A stretch of 64,000 bases of DNA. Origin: Gimesia maris (lineage in GTDB: Bacteria > Planctomycetota > Planctomycetia > Planctomycetales > Planctomycetaceae). Under the pieces are notes generated by a model, which had not been told where the DNA came from, did no database searches, and worked only from the letters and a program-made list of their open reading frames with translations. Shown one piece after another: positions 1 through 9,985 of this stretch (position 1 is its first letter; each line of letters begins with the position of its first letter). Location of the stretch: the NCBI RefSeq assembly GCF_008298035.1, contig NZ_CP042910.1:4913001-4977000 (forward strand). The letters run 5' to 3'. The position numbers were made by a program, and so were the translations under genes.

Positions 1-152
1 AAATTCTTAACACTCTTCATCAAAGTGTAACCGATGAAAGTACATATTTTCAAGGTTGATCCGAAAATCAGTGGTCAAACAGGCTTATTTTCTTTCTGAA
101 TCAGAGCTTTTTCATCGATTGAATTAATCCGCAGATCCAACCCTCTCTACGC

Positions 153-860
153 TCATTCCGCAGACGTTAATGGTAGAAAACTTTGAATTCCGATCTCTTC
201 CCGACTGGCAAAAGGTTCACCATATGCCCGATGAATCGTCCAGCCCCAGTAGCGTGCGCGGTCTCTGATGTCGTCCAAGACCGTCGGATGTTCCGTCGGA
301 CGCCCCGTGAGCATCTGACTTTCATAACACTGAACTGCCTGCATTTTCTGATCAATATGCTCAGAAATATCAAAAACGAAGCTCGGTTTCGGGTGAATCC
401 GCAGATGGATGCTCCAGAAGTAATACATTTGAGGCGGCCAATATCGCTCCCCCGGCATGTCCGTTTTGCTCAGCTTTGCCCAGAAGCGAGCCGCATCCAC
501 CAGTTGGCTGGCTGAGACATGATCGGGATGCACATCTTCCCAGTACGGCCCCAGAATGATCCGCGGACGCTGTGTCCGAAAGACTATCGCCAGTTCACGC
601 CGTGCCTCCAGGTTCGATTCCAGACTCCGGTTCGGCAGTCCCAGATTCGCGCGCCAGTCCAGATTCAGCACGGCCGTTGATGCTGCCGTCTCCTGCTCCC
701 GAATCTCCGGGCTGCCATAAGGCGTTGGTTCACCGTTGGTTAATTCCACAACCCCTACTCGCATCCCCGCTGATTTACAGGCCAGAATCGTTCCCCCCAC
801 ACTGATTTCCGCGTCATCGGGATGCGGAGCCACAACAAGTACATCTAAAGCAGAATCCAC
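153..860 (-). CDS. PIG-L family deacetylase
   Basis: A 235-residue protein of the PIG-L/LmbE zinc-dependent deacetylase family, which removes N-acetyl groups from GlcNAc-type substrates (for example in bacillithiol or mycothiol synthesis). The family zinc motif AHPDD appears as APHPDDAE at residues 11-18, and the second conserved motif HPDH lies at residues 111-114. Length fits the family (220-260). No signal peptide is visible, so it is probably cytoplasmic. Nothing nearby defines the substrate. It is close in general form to BshB-like proteins, but assignment to bacillithiol synthesis would be a guess. Confidence 0.9.
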   Translation of the reverse strand: MDSALDVLVVAPHPDDAEISVGGTILACKSAGMRVGVVELTNGEPTPYGSPEIREQETAASTAVLNLDWRANLGLPNRSLESNLEARRELAIVFRTQRPRIILGPYWEDVHPDHVSASQLVDAARFWAKLSKTDMPGERYWPPQMYYFWSIHLRIHPKPSFVFDISEHIDQKMQAVQCYESQMLTGRPTEHPTVLDDIRDRARYWGWTIHRAYGEPFASREEIGIQSFLPLTSAE

Positions 861-1074
861 GTAAACTCCTTCATAGCAGGGATCAAAACCACCTGAGCCC
901 CACCGCTACAAACAGGGGTAGACTCAGTTTTCAAAATCATTAAAATGCTGCACTCTCTCTCACGGGGATCTCCCCCCACTCAATAATTATCACATCCAAT
1001 CAGGTGACCATCAATCTTAACGGTTCAGGACCAGCTTGTCCTCATCCGGCGTAGATTGTATGGAGGAACATCTC

Positions 1075-1368
1075 ATGAAATCGTTGATTTTGACGTGTCT
1101 CGTCCTCTCTCCCGCGTTATTCTTCGTGACAGGCTGTAACGCCATCATGCAGCCTATCTCTGAACTGAACCGTGAAACCATGCGGGTCTTCAAACCCAAA
1201 CCATTCGATGCAGACTGGAGCGGTGAAGAAGAAATCGACCAGTGGAGCTACGTCGGCGATGAAGCACGCGGCGATCGCCCGAAAGAATCCGATCCCGATG
1301 GCTGGTGGCAGAAATATGTCATGAGCAATAAAGCCCGTAACATCGAGCGAAACCTGGGAATCGAATAG
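1075..1368 (+). CDS. small lipoprotein, hypothetical
   Basis: A 97-residue protein with a hydrophobic N-terminal segment ending in a lipobox (FVTGC, Cys21), so it is predicted to be exported and lipid-anchored. The ATG at 1075 was chosen because a GGAGG sits about 8 bases upstream and the signal peptide starts there; an upstream in-frame ATG at 1036 would add 13 residues before the signal peptide and is less likely. The mature part is short, acidic and tryptophan-rich, and no domain is recognised. It stands alone between divergent and downstream genes. Confidence 0.7.
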   Translation: MKSLILTCLVLSPALFFVTGCNAIMQPISELNRETMRVFKPKPFDADWSGEEEIDQWSYVGDEARGDRPKESDPDGWWQKYVMSNKARNIERNLGIE

Positions 1369-1755
1369 TCCGCACTTCTGGAACACATCACATTTACCAT
1401 CGCCTCTCTCGATCTATGCTGCTCCGTTCCAATAGAACGGGAGACGCTTTCGTAAAACTGGATTCAGTTTAAATTCATTCATGAGCGGCATCTCCCGACA
1501 AATGGGGACATTTTCTTGCATCTGCTCACTCCGGAAGTTAATATATGAGGTGGCTTTAGAGCCTCCAACTTTATTTGAACTTACCTGCTGACTGTTTCTC
1601 AAACGGTCAGCTACCGTTGATCTTACAGACTGACGGACTGGTGTCACCAAACCTGAAATAGCAATGACGGAATCAGGCGACACTCTGATGCGAATCTGCA
1701 ATAGTGTCAACTCACCTGCGCACCGGCTTGCGTTCCTACCCGAAGGTGAATACCC
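1369..1755. other. intergenic region upstream of the DUF1549/DUF1553 gene
   Basis: No gene is supported in this 387-base stretch. It holds one copy of a dispersed GAGACGCT...GTAAAACTGGA...CAGT repeat (1439-1470), also found near 44335 and partly near 56906. It presumably carries the promoter of the downstream gene. A very long antisense reading frame crosses it but is rejected as a shadow. Confidence 0.5.
1439..1470 (+). repeat. dispersed intergenic repeat, copy 1
   Basis: The stretch GGGAGACGCTTTCGTAAAAC continues into TGGATTCAGTTTAA. The copy at 44334-44367 reads the same with a few substitutions (GAGACGCTACAGTAAAACTG then GACACAGTCTAA). Both copies lie in intergenic DNA upstream of planctomycete haem-protein genes. 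Confidence 0.5.
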
Positions 1756-4700
1756 ATGTTTGATCTCTCCCTGGGACGAATTCCTCAGGCAGGCCTCGCA
1801 TTCCTGCTCATCGCCGCTGCCACAGTGGTTTACGCGGAATCTCCCGCAGCAAAAGCACAAGAGAAGTCCGCCGCCAGCAGCGACATTGACTTCAATCGCG
1901 ACATCCGCCCCATTCTCTCCAAGAACTGTTTTCACTGTCACGGCCCTGATGAAGGCACCCGCGAAGCAGAACTCCGCCTCGATCAGCGTCCTGCCGCTAT
2001 CGCGAAACTTCCCAGTGATGCCCACGCGATTATCCCCAACAAAGCCGATCAGAGCGAACTCGTTCGCCGCATCATTTCCAAAGACGAATACGCCGTCATG
2101 CCGCCCCCCGAGGTCGGAGAAAAACTGACCGACGCACAGATTGCCAAAATTAAAGCCTGGATCAACCAGGGCGCGCCCTACTCCCGGCACTGGTCGTTCA
2201 TTCCTCCCGAACGTCCTCCCCTGCCGACCGTCACACAACAGAACTGGCCCACCAATGCCATCGATCACTTCGTTCTGGCGAAACTCGAAGCAGCCGGCCT
2301 TAAACCCAGCCTGGAAGCCAGTCGCCATACACTCATCCGACGCCTCAGCTTCGATCTCCGTGGCTTGCCTCCCACTCAGGCCGAAGTCGATCAGTTCCTC
2401 AAAGACAAATCTCCCGACGCTTACGATAAACTCGTCGATCGTTTCCTGGCTGATCCTGCTTACGGCGAACGCTGGGCCCGAAAGTGGCTCGACCTCGCCC
2501 GCTATGCCGACTCCAAAGGTTATGGCTCCGACCCACTCCGCATGACCATCTGGCGATATCGTGACTGGGTCATCTCCGCGCTCAACAACAACATGCCCTA
2601 CGATCAGTTTACCCTCGAACAGCTGGCCGGTGACCTCCTGCCCGAAGCCACGCTCGAACAGCAGGTCGCCACTGCTTTCCATCGTAATTCGATGACCAAC
2701 ACCGAAGGCGGAACCGATGATGAGGAATTCCGCGTCGCCGCGGTCAGCGATCGTGTCGATACGACCATCCAGGTCTGGATGGGCCTGACCATGGGTTGTG
2801 CGAAATGTCATACTCATAAATACGATCCGATTTCGCAGAAGGAATACTATCAGCTCTACGCCTTCTTCAATCAGACCGCAGACAACGATCAACCCACCGA
2901 TGCCCCTACCATCGCTGCTCCGACCAAAGCGATGCTGAAAGAAACCAGCCGCATCGAAACCGAAATCGCGGCACTCAACAAACGCCTGCAGACACCAACG
3001 CCGGAACTCGCTGCCGCCCAGCAGAAATGGGAAGCCACTCTGCACGCCAAACCCGACTGGCAGACATTGACTCCGCTCGCTGCAACTTCCTCTTCCGATA
3101 AAACCAAACTGGAAATCCGCGACGATCAATCCATTCTCGCCAGCGGGTCTCCCTCGAACGAAACCTACACCATCGAAACCGAAGTCGATCTGCAGACTCT
3201 CAAAGCCCTGCGACTCGAAGTCCTGCCCGATCCCAGCCTGCCCGCTCAAGGGCCCGGCCGCGCCAAGGACGGCAACTTCGTCCTCTCGGAAATCAGCCTC
3301 ACCGGTAAACCGCTCCACGCAGACACCCCGGTGCAGGGCCAGTTCCTGCGGATCGAACAGCAGGGAGCCGAACAGCAGATTCTTTCGCTCGCCGAAGTCC
3401 AGGTCTTCCAGCAGGACAAGAACATCGCCGCCCAGGGAACCGCCACCCAGTCCAGCGTTGCCTACGACGGACCCGCCAGTCTCGCGATTGACGGCAACAC
3501 CGACGGCCATTACTTCAATGCAAAGTCGACGACTCATACGAAAACCGAAGTCGCCCCCTGGTGGGAACTCAAACTGAAAGAAAATACTCCGCTCGACCGC
3601 GTCGTCATCTGGAACCGCACCGACGGTAGTGGCGAACGTCTGGCCAACTTCAGAGTCAGCCTGCTCGACGATGCACGCAACGTCGTCTGGCAAACCATTG
3701 TCGCCGACTCTCCCAAACCGTCTGTCACTCTGCCTGTTTCGAATGAACGTTCCCTCCCGATCCGTCGTGCCTTCGCTTCCTTCTCGCAGTCCGGTTTCCC
3801 GGTCACTGGCAGCATCGACCCGGCCAGCAGGAACCAGAAAGGCTGGGGCATCGCACCGCAGTTCGGCAAACCCAACTCTGCTTATTTTATTCTGGAAAAC
3901 AAACCCGCAGCCGATTCCGGCAAACAGCGGCTGCTCATCAAACTGTCTCACAATTACAAAGATCCTCAATACGCCCTCGGACGATTCCGACTCTCCTACA
4001 CTACCGAATCCAAACTCGAACCCCGACTCAAAGTCAGCGATGATCTCCTCGCCATCGTCGACACCAAACCCGCAGACCGTAGTCCCGCCGACCAGAACAA
4101 ACTCGCCGCCTACTACCGCAGCATCGCTCCCGCTTTGAAAGCAACCCGCGATCAGATCGCGAAACTGCAGAAAGCCAAACCCGTTTACCCGCAGCTCCCC
4201 GTCATGCAGGAACTCCCTGTCGACAAACAGCGCGAAACCCACACCATGGTTCGAGGCAGCTTCCTCACTCCCGGCGATCGTGTTGAACCCGCTGTCCTCA
4301 GCTCTTTCAATCCGCCTCCCAAAGAAACCCCAAAAAACCGTATCGCCGTTGCGAAATGGCTCACCGATCCTCAGAACCCGTTGACGGCCCGCGTCGCCGT
4401 CAATCGTCTCTGGTCTCAACTGTTCGGCAAAGGACTCGTTGTTACCGAAGAAGATTTCGGCACCCAGGGTGAACTCCCCAGTCATCCGCAACTCCTCGAC
4501 TGGCTCGCCACCGAATTCGTCAACAACGGCTGGGACATGAAAGCCCTCCTGAAAACCATCGTCATGTCCAGCACGTATCGGCAGGATTCCACCACCCTGC
4601 CCGTGCATCTGGAAAAAGATCCCGACAACCGTCTGCTCTCTCGCGGTGCCCGTTATCGACTGGAAGCCGAAATGATCCGCGACCAGGCACTCGCTCTGAG

Positions 4701-5274
4701 TGGCCTGCTCAACCGAACCATCGGCGGTCCTTCCGTCTACCCCGTGCAACCCGAAGGCATCTGGAGAGCCGCGTTCAACGGTCAACGCACCTGGGCTACC
4801 AGTAAAGATGAAGACCGCTTTCGTCGCGGGCTCTACACCTTCTGGCGCCGAACCGTCCCCTACCCGTCCATGGCGACCTTCGATGCCCCCAGCCGGGAAA
4901 TCTGTACGATCCGACGCATCAGTACCAACACACCGCTGCAGGCGATGATCACCATGAACGACCCCGTCTTCATCGAAATCGCCCAGGCACTCGGCGAACG
5001 CCTCTTCCTCTCGGGAGACACGCCCCGCACCCGCATCGAATATGGATTGCAGCTCTGCCTGGTTCGTCCACCACAGCCCGAACAGATTGAACCGCTGCTG
5101 AAACTCTACGAATCGGAACTCGCGTTTTACAAAGCCCATCCCGAAGAAGCAGAGAAACTTCTGGATAACCCGCTGAAACCGATTTCCGCTCAATACGACA
5201 AAGCCGAGCTCGCTGCCTGGACAATCATCGCTAATGTACTCCTCAATATGGATGGTGTGCTCACCAAAGGATAA
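1756..5274 (+). CDS. DUF1549/DUF1553 planctomycete cytochrome c-domain protein (PSCyt1-PSCyt2-PSD1)
   Basis: An 1172-residue secreted protein of the large planctomycete family in which a PSCyt1 haem domain precedes DUF1549 (PSCyt2) and DUF1553 (PSD1). A signal peptide ends near residue 27. CxxCH sites are visible at Cys58-His62 (CFHCH) and Cys348-His352 (CAKCH), both expected to bind haem c outside the cytoplasm. The middle (about 545-640) has a discoidin-like stretch with ATQSS and LAIDGNTDG, suggesting carbohydrate binding. DUF1549 spans roughly 170-380 and DUF1553 roughly 860-1130. The next gene, a DUF1501 protein, follows after 3 bases; such pairs are a hallmark of Planctomycetes and are often suggested to act in polysaccharide breakdown, but the reaction is unknown. 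Confidence 0.93.
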   Translation: MFDLSLGRIPQAGLAFLLIAAATVVYAESPAAKAQEKSAASSDIDFNRDIRPILSKNCFHCHGPDEGTREAELRLDQRPAAIAKLPSDAHAIIPNKADQSELVRRIISKDEYAVMPPPEVGEKLTDAQIAKIKAWINQGAPYSRHWSFIPPERPPLPTVTQQNWPTNAIDHFVLAKLEAAGLKPSLEASRHTLIRRLSFDLRGLPPTQAEVDQFLKDKSPDAYDKLVDRFLADPAYGERWARKWLDLARYADSKGYGSDPLRMTIWRYRDWVISALNNNMPYDQFTLEQLAGDLLPEATLEQQVATAFHRNSMTNTEGGTDDEEFRVAAVSDRVDTTIQVWMGLTMGCAKCHTHKYDPISQKEYYQLYAFFNQTADNDQPTDAPTIAAPTKAMLKETSRIETEIAALNKRLQTPTPELAAAQQKWEATLHAKPDWQTLTPLAATSSSDKTKLEIRDDQSILASGSPSNETYTIETEVDLQTLKALRLEVLPDPSLPAQGPGRAKDGNFVLSEISLTGKPLHADTPVQGQFLRIEQQGAEQQILSLAEVQVFQQDKNIAAQGTATQSSVAYDGPASLAIDGNTDGHYFNAKSTTHTKTEVAPWWELKLKENTPLDRVVIWNRTDGSGERLANFRVSLLDDARNVVWQTIVADSPKPSVTLPVSNERSLPIRRAFASFSQSGFPVTGSIDPASRNQKGWGIAPQFGKPNSAYFILENKPAADSGKQRLLIKLSHNYKDPQYALGRFRLSYTTESKLEPRLKVSDDLLAIVDTKPADRSPADQNKLAAYYRSIAPALKATRDQIAKLQKAKPVYPQLPVMQELPVDKQRETHTMVRGSFLTPGDRVEPAVLSSFNPPPKETPKNRIAVAKWLTDPQNPLTARVAVNRLWSQLFGKGLVVTEEDFGTQGELPSHPQLLDWLATEFVNNGWDMKALLKTIVMSSTYRQDSTTLPVHLEKDPDNRLLSRGARYRLEAEMIRDQALALSGLLNRTIGGPSVYPVQPEGIWRAAFNGQRTWATSKDEDRFRRGLYTFWRRTVPYPSMATFDAPSREICTIRRISTNTPLQAMITMNDPVFIEIAQALGERLFLSGDTPRTRIEYGLQLCLVRPPQPEQIEPLLKLYESELAFYKAHPEEAEKLLDNPLKPISAQYDKAELAAWTIIANVLLNMDGVLTKG

Positions 5275-5277
5275 ATC

Positions 5278-6735
5278 ATGAATCTCAAACAACAACAGCT
5301 GCAGGCAGTCACCCGACGACATTTCCTCGCCCAGGGTTCCACCGGAATCGGTTCTCTCGCGCTGGGCGCTTTGCTCGCCGAGAACAATCCCACCGCCGCC
5401 AGCACACCTGCGAAACACGATGCCGAACTCCCCCCGTATCGGCTGCCGACCAAAGCCAAAAGCGTCATCTTTCTGCACATGGCCGGCTCCCCTCCGCAGC
5501 AGGAACTGTTCGACTATAAACCCGAACTCATCAAACGCAATATGCAGCCCTGTCCCGATTCGTTCCTCAAAGGCCGCGGCTTCCCCTTCATTAAAGGGCA
5601 CCCCAAGATGCTGGGCACCCCGTACAAATTCAAACAGTACGGCGAAGAGGGAATCTGGATGAGCGAGCTGCTCCCGAACTTCCAGAAAGTCGCCGACGAA
5701 ATCACCGTCATCAAATCGATGCACACCGACCAGTTCAACCATGCGCCCGCCCAACTGTTCCTTTACACCGGCTCCCCCCGCTTCGGCGGCGCCTCGATGG
5801 GCTCCTGGATCACCTACGGTCTCGGTTCTGAAAACAAGAACCTGCCCGGCTTCATGGTGCTGCTCAGTGGCGGCAGCGATCCCAGTGGCGGAAAAAGTCT
5901 CTGGGGCAGCGGCTTCCTCCCCTCCGTCTATCAGGGCGTGCAATGTCGCACCACAGGCGATCCCATCCTCTACGTCTCCAACCCCAAAGGCATCAACCGC
6001 GATGTCCGCAGGCGCAGTCTGGATGCCCTGAAGTCGCTGAATGAATTCGAACTCAAGCAGTTCGGCAACCCCGAAACCCTCACCCGCATCAACCAGTACG
6101 AACTCGCGTTCCGCATGCAGATGTCGGTCCCCGAAGCCGTCGACCTCGCCAGCGAAACCAAAGAGACCCACGAACTGTATGGCACCACCGACGGTGCCCC
6201 GTCGTTCGCCAACAACTGTCTGCTTGCCCGGCGCATGGTCGAACGCGGCGTGCGTTACATCCAGCTCTTCGATTACGGCTGGGACATGCATGGCACGAGT
6301 AAAGGCAACGACCTGATCACCGGCGTCCCCAAGAAAACCAAAGACATCGACCGCCCCCTCTACGCGTTGATTTCCGATCTCAAACAGCGCGGACTCCTCG
6401 ATGAAACACTGGTCGTCTGGAGTGGTGAGTTCGGCAGAACCTCCATGAACGAAGAACGCAACGGCTCCAAGTTCCTCGGACGCGACCATCACCCCCACTG
6501 CTACACCATCTGGATGGCCGGCGGAGGCATCAAAAAAGGCTTCTCCTACGGCCAGACCGACGAACTCGGTTATTTCGTCGCCGAAAACAAAACCAGCGTC
6601 CGCGATCTGCAGTCCACCATCCTGCACCTCACCGGATTCGAAGCCCGCAAATTCAAATTCCCCTACCAGGGACTCGACCAGCGCCTCATCGGCCCCGCCG
6701 ACGAAGACCACCTGATCAAAGACATTCTCGCGTAA
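5278..6735 (+). CDS. DUF1501 domain protein (Tat-exported)
   Basis: A 485-residue DUF1501 protein, a family with an alkaline-phosphatase/sulfatase-like fold. A twin-arginine signal is clear: TRRHFLAQG at residues 12-20 followed by a hydrophobic segment, so it is exported folded through Tat. Family features include SGEFGRTSMN and the histidine-rich GRDHHPHCY further on, likely metal ligands. It starts 3 bases after the stop of the DUF1549/DUF1553 gene, forming the usual two-gene unit, so the two products probably work together outside the cytoplasm. The precise reaction of the family is not known. Confidence 0.93.
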   Translation: MNLKQQQLQAVTRRHFLAQGSTGIGSLALGALLAENNPTAASTPAKHDAELPPYRLPTKAKSVIFLHMAGSPPQQELFDYKPELIKRNMQPCPDSFLKGRGFPFIKGHPKMLGTPYKFKQYGEEGIWMSELLPNFQKVADEITVIKSMHTDQFNHAPAQLFLYTGSPRFGGASMGSWITYGLGSENKNLPGFMVLLSGGSDPSGGKSLWGSGFLPSVYQGVQCRTTGDPILYVSNPKGINRDVRRRSLDALKSLNEFELKQFGNPETLTRINQYELAFRMQMSVPEAVDLASETKETHELYGTTDGAPSFANNCLLARRMVERGVRYIQLFDYGWDMHGTSKGNDLITGVPKKTKDIDRPLYALISDLKQRGLLDETLVVWSGEFGRTSMNEERNGSKFLGRDHHPHCYTIWMAGGGIKKGFSYGQTDELGYFVAENKTSVRDLQSTILHLTGFEARKFKFPYQGLDQRLIGPADEDHLIKDILA

Positions 6736-6771
6736 AGCGTCAACCCGTTCTCTCGCCTCCGGAGAATCAAG

Positions 6772-7479
6772 ATGACCGTCACCGAAATCGTAGCGCAGCT
6801 GGAAAAACTGGGAACCGACTCCACCAGACGCATCCTGATGAACCACGGTGCCCGCGACCCGGTGTTCGGCGTTAAAATCGCCGACCTCAAGATTCTGCAG
6901 AAGCAGATCAAAACCGATTACCAGCTGGCCCTCGATCTCTACGACACCGGGAATTACGACGCACAGTACCTCGCCGGCCTGATCGCCGATGAAAACCGTA
7001 TGACGAAAACGGATCTGCGTCGCTGGCTCAGTAAAGCCAACTGTATCACCCATTGTGGCACCGTGGTCGCTGCGGTGACAGCCGAGAGTCGTTACGGGAT
7101 CGAACTGGCTCGCGAATGGATCGCCGCCCGTCAGGAAGCCAAAGCTCAGACAGGCTGGACAACGCTCAGTAATCTCGTCTCGATCAAAGACGACGCCGAA
7201 CTCGACCTGACCGAACTCAAACGACTGCTCAAACAGGTCACACAGACAATCCACGAGCAGCCCAACATGGTCCGCTATGCAATGAACGGCTTCGTGATTT
7301 CCACCGGCTGTTATGTCAACAGCCTGACCGACGCTGCGTTGCGTGCCGCAGAAAAGATCGGCACCGTCTCGGTCGACATGGGTCAGACCGCCTGCAAAGT
7401 CCCTGCTGCCATCGACTACATTCACAAAGTTCAGCAGCGCGGCACCATCGGCAAAAAACGCAAGACAGCCCGCTGCTGA
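6772..7479 (+). CDS. DNA alkylation repair protein (AlkD-like HEAT-repeat)
   Basis: A 235-residue, mostly helical protein resembling the AlkC/AlkD HEAT-like DNA alkylation repair glycosylases, which remove alkylated bases. The start is preceded by a CCGGAG 8-10 bases upstream. It has the family's early segment with GVKIADLK and a lysine-rich C-terminus. It lies 36 bases after the DUF1501 gene on the same strand and may be cotranscribed, but no functional link is evident. The catalytic residues were not checked by alignment, and some members of this fold lack glycosylase activity. Confidence 0.75.
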   Translation: MTVTEIVAQLEKLGTDSTRRILMNHGARDPVFGVKIADLKILQKQIKTDYQLALDLYDTGNYDAQYLAGLIADENRMTKTDLRRWLSKANCITHCGTVVAAVTAESRYGIELAREWIAARQEAKAQTGWTTLSNLVSIKDDAELDLTELKRLLKQVTQTIHEQPNMVRYAMNGFVISTGCYVNSLTDAALRAAEKIGTVSVDMGQTACKVPAAIDYIHKVQQRGTIGKKRKTARC

Positions 7480-8780
7480 AAGACAGGCAATACTCTGCTG
7501 ATGATTTAAGACGCGCATCTGGTTACTCCTCCCTGAGTTCACCTGATCCTTCGTTGCTGTATAAAGTGAGTCTTTACTGAAAAGATTCCTCTTGACGCCT
7601 GCCCGCCGTTCGCCATCATCCCCGCTTATAAGTGTGTCGCGCGCGTGGTCCAGTATTTTTGCAGCTGATCACCGCGAACCACTGACAAAACCTGTACTAT
7701 AAAAGTCCCCTGTTTCTGAACCATTTTGACCAAAGGCTGCTCAAACATTCTCTGTGGATCGCCAGCACATCGCCCCCCTGTCGCCACGGAACGCCCCGGC
7801 ATCGCCCCCCTGTCGGCACAGTTCAGCCAATATCGCCACAAATTTTGTAGCATCAGCTCTTGACCTGCCCACGCCCTTTGAGAAAATCCCACCCACTGGC
7901 ACAACATTTTTCCGTTCCCCAAAGAGACAAAGAAAGTTTCCATTTTCATCCAGGCCATCCATTCAAAACCAGGAGCATTCCATAACAGAAGCGGGAGCGG
8001 ATCACATTTACCCATAGCATTTTTTTAATTCGAACTGTTGTTACAGTTGTGAGACAACCAGGGCGAATACCCTGCGACTAATCAGTCATTCCAGCTGCCG
8101 AATCCCCCAGAAAATCAGCCGCACGGCGTTAGCCGCGGTTAACTTCGATATAGAAAAAGCAGACATTAAATGAATCAACCTCGGAAACAATTAAGAAACA
8201 CTGTCTGCCCCCACAATCAGCTCAGGTGTGGCACTATTGGCTCGCCAACAGTGATCGAGCAACCAGCCTCCACCAGTAACAAAAGGGTTGCCCCCAAATA
8301 AAATTCGGGCAGGAAGCAGACAGAACAATAACCCACTCATAATACGGAAAGCCACCAGTCAGGCGAGGTGAAGATCGGGAAGTACAACACCTTCATACCT
8401 GAAGCCTACTGTATATATCGTCAATTTTGAGATACCGCGTTCCTGGGCGAATATTTACGGAACAATGACCGGGCAATAGCTGTTACCCGGTCCTTAAATG
8501 TTAGTTCAAGACCAACATGCTCATAACAACACTGTAGTGAACAGTAAGAAAAACCGATAATCGATATAGGAAATTCATTCTAAAATCAGTAAATGGGATC
8601 TCCTGAAATAGTCTTTATTATTTCAAAGGCATCCAACTAAGTTATTGAAAATGTTTCACAAACAGATTCTAATCATAGCAATAGCACTTTAGTACATATG
8701 TTCAAATGTGAAATCAGAGTACAACTGTATGAGTCATAGAATCAAACATATTGGAAGCACTTAGCTCCAGGAGACTCTTA
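7480..8780. other. 1.3 kb stretch with no supported gene
   Basis: Short reading frames exist on both strands (for example 7626-8015 minus), but none has a convincing start, domain or composition. A short direct repeat CATCGCCCCCCTGTCG occurs twice around 7768-7814. AT content rises towards 8500-8780, which leads into the AT-rich accessory operon. The boundary of an inserted island may lie here, but no flanking repeat or integrase is seen. Confidence 0.5.
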
Positions 8781-9377
8781 ATGCCCACTATTAGTCGTCG
8801 TAATCTTGTCCTGTTGATGTTGGGAATAGACCCAGACGGCGAGATCGCTAAAGGCATCGGTGGAATTACACGTTTGCAAAAACTTCTTTATTTATTGGAG
8901 CGTGAGGAGAATCTGACTCCTACTGAAAATGGATTTGATTTTTCTGCATATAAGGCTGGTCCATATTCTTCAAAACTATATGACGATTTGGAGTTTTTAG
9001 AGAACCTCGGATTTGTTGAATCTGAAGTGACCGCTGATGCTACTCTTGGAGAGGCAGCAGAAGTAGAGTTGCTCGATTTTGAAGAATTGCTCGGTGACGG
9101 GGCAGAGAACTCCAATGATGAAGCTGTGGATGGAATAGCTGCAGCTGATGCTTTTGAAGAACGTCGATTTAAAATTACAGATGAAGGAACGCAACGGATA
9201 CAGTCCCTTCTGGAATCTGAAGAATACAAACCTTTAAGTGAAGGAATCCGTCGCGTCAAACGGAAATATGGCACATACTCCCTATCTGATTTGTTGTATT
9301 ATGTCTATGAAAAGTATCCAGACATGACCGTAGAATCGGAAATTAAGGATCAGGTTTTTCGAGGACGAAATAAATAA
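8781..9377 (+). CDS. YwgA/Panacea-like winged-helix protein, first gene of an accessory operon
   Basis: A 198-residue protein. The ATG at 8781 was chosen because AGGAG lies 7 bases upstream; an upstream in-frame ATG at 8751 has no such site. The N-terminal part carries ITRLQKLLYLLE and then YKAGPYSSKLYDDL, a pattern like YwgA and Panacea/DUF4065-type proteins, small winged-helix proteins often found as antitoxin or regulatory partners. An acidic linker (about 95-135) precedes a helical C-terminal part. Its stop overlaps the next start by one base (TAATG), so translational coupling is likely. The regulatory role is inference from fold resemblance; the gene is AT-rich compared with the flanks. 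Confidence 0.6.
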   Translation: MPTISRRNLVLLMLGIDPDGEIAKGIGGITRLQKLLYLLEREENLTPTENGFDFSAYKAGPYSSKLYDDLEFLENLGFVESEVTADATLGEAAEVELLDFEELLGDGAENSNDEAVDGIAAADAFEERRFKITDEGTQRIQSLLESEEYKPLSEGIRRVKRKYGTYSLSDLLYYVYEKYPDMTVESEIKDQVFRGRNK

Positions 9378-9985
9378 TGTGTCATTCCGAATTAATTGAA
9401 CTGTTACTCGGAATTCATGTCGCTGTATTACTTGGATCACTAGCAGCTTTCTATGCTTACAGTGACCGAACTGATGGCTTTGCTGCATCACTCAAGGGGA
9501 ACAACGAAACACTACGAGAACTACGCAGAAAAATTTGTAGAGCTCTAGAAATAAATTTAAATCCGGTTTTTGAGAGTCCGGGTGCTGTTCCTTCACCGGT
9601 TCTCGGACCAAATGGTGGAACTTATGTTGAACGCTCAGTAAATCCAGTTGGTAGTGAAATTTACCGTGAATCCATTCGCGATTTTCTAGAGGATCGAATT
9701 GAATTCATTTGCGATTATCATTCGCTTTTTAATGCAAGCAAAAGATGGTGTTTCTGGACTGATTCGTTCAGAAATATTGTTTTGGGTTTGTTCTGCTGGC
9801 AACTTTTTTCGAGCTTTATATTTCTAATAGACAAAGCAACAAAAGTTGATATTTCATTATGGGTCCTTGCATCATTTAGCACGATTTCTGTATTAGCAAT
9901 TATGTCTGCAATTATATCTGTCATATTTCGATTAATTCATTACCGAACAATAGTATCCGTGAGGTTAAAATATGCTGAGCTTTGA
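9377..9985 (+). CDS. membrane protein, hypothetical (accessory operon)
   Basis: A 202-residue protein not assigned to a family. One hydrophobic segment lies near residues 10-26, and two more lie near 134-155 and 160-190, giving an anchor followed by a soluble loop of about 100 residues and a C-terminal membrane hairpin. It starts on the last base of the preceding stop and overlaps the following gene by 14 bases, so it is part of a coupled four-gene operon. In defence loci such membrane proteins often act as effectors or anchors, but nothing in the sequence shows this directly. Base composition is AT-rich like the rest of the operon. Confidence 0.65.
   Translation: MCHSELIELLLGIHVAVLLGSLAAFYAYSDRTDGFAASLKGNNETLRELRRKICRALEINLNPVFESPGAVPSPVLGPNGGTYVERSVNPVGSEIYRESIRDFLEDRIEFICDYHSLFNASKRWCFWTDSFRNIVLGLFCWQLFSSFIFLIDKATKVDISLWVLASFSTISVLAIMSAIISVIFRLIHYRTIVSVRLKYAEL

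Noticed and set aside
1414-7542. A 2042-codon open frame on the minus strand
   Set aside because: It lies antisense to three well-supported plus-strand genes (DUF1549/DUF1553, DUF1501 and AlkD-like). It reads as a low-information Gly/Phe/Val/Glu-rich product with no domain, as expected of a shadow frame under strong codon bias.
7626-8015. A 129-codon minus-strand frame in the gene-poor stretch
   Set aside because: No ribosome-binding site, domain or protein-like composition; overlapping frames on the other strand look equally good.
8036-8060. GTTGTTACAGTTGTGAGACAAC as an operator or att site
   Set aside because: The dyad is imperfect, single-copy and has no integrase or regulator beside it.
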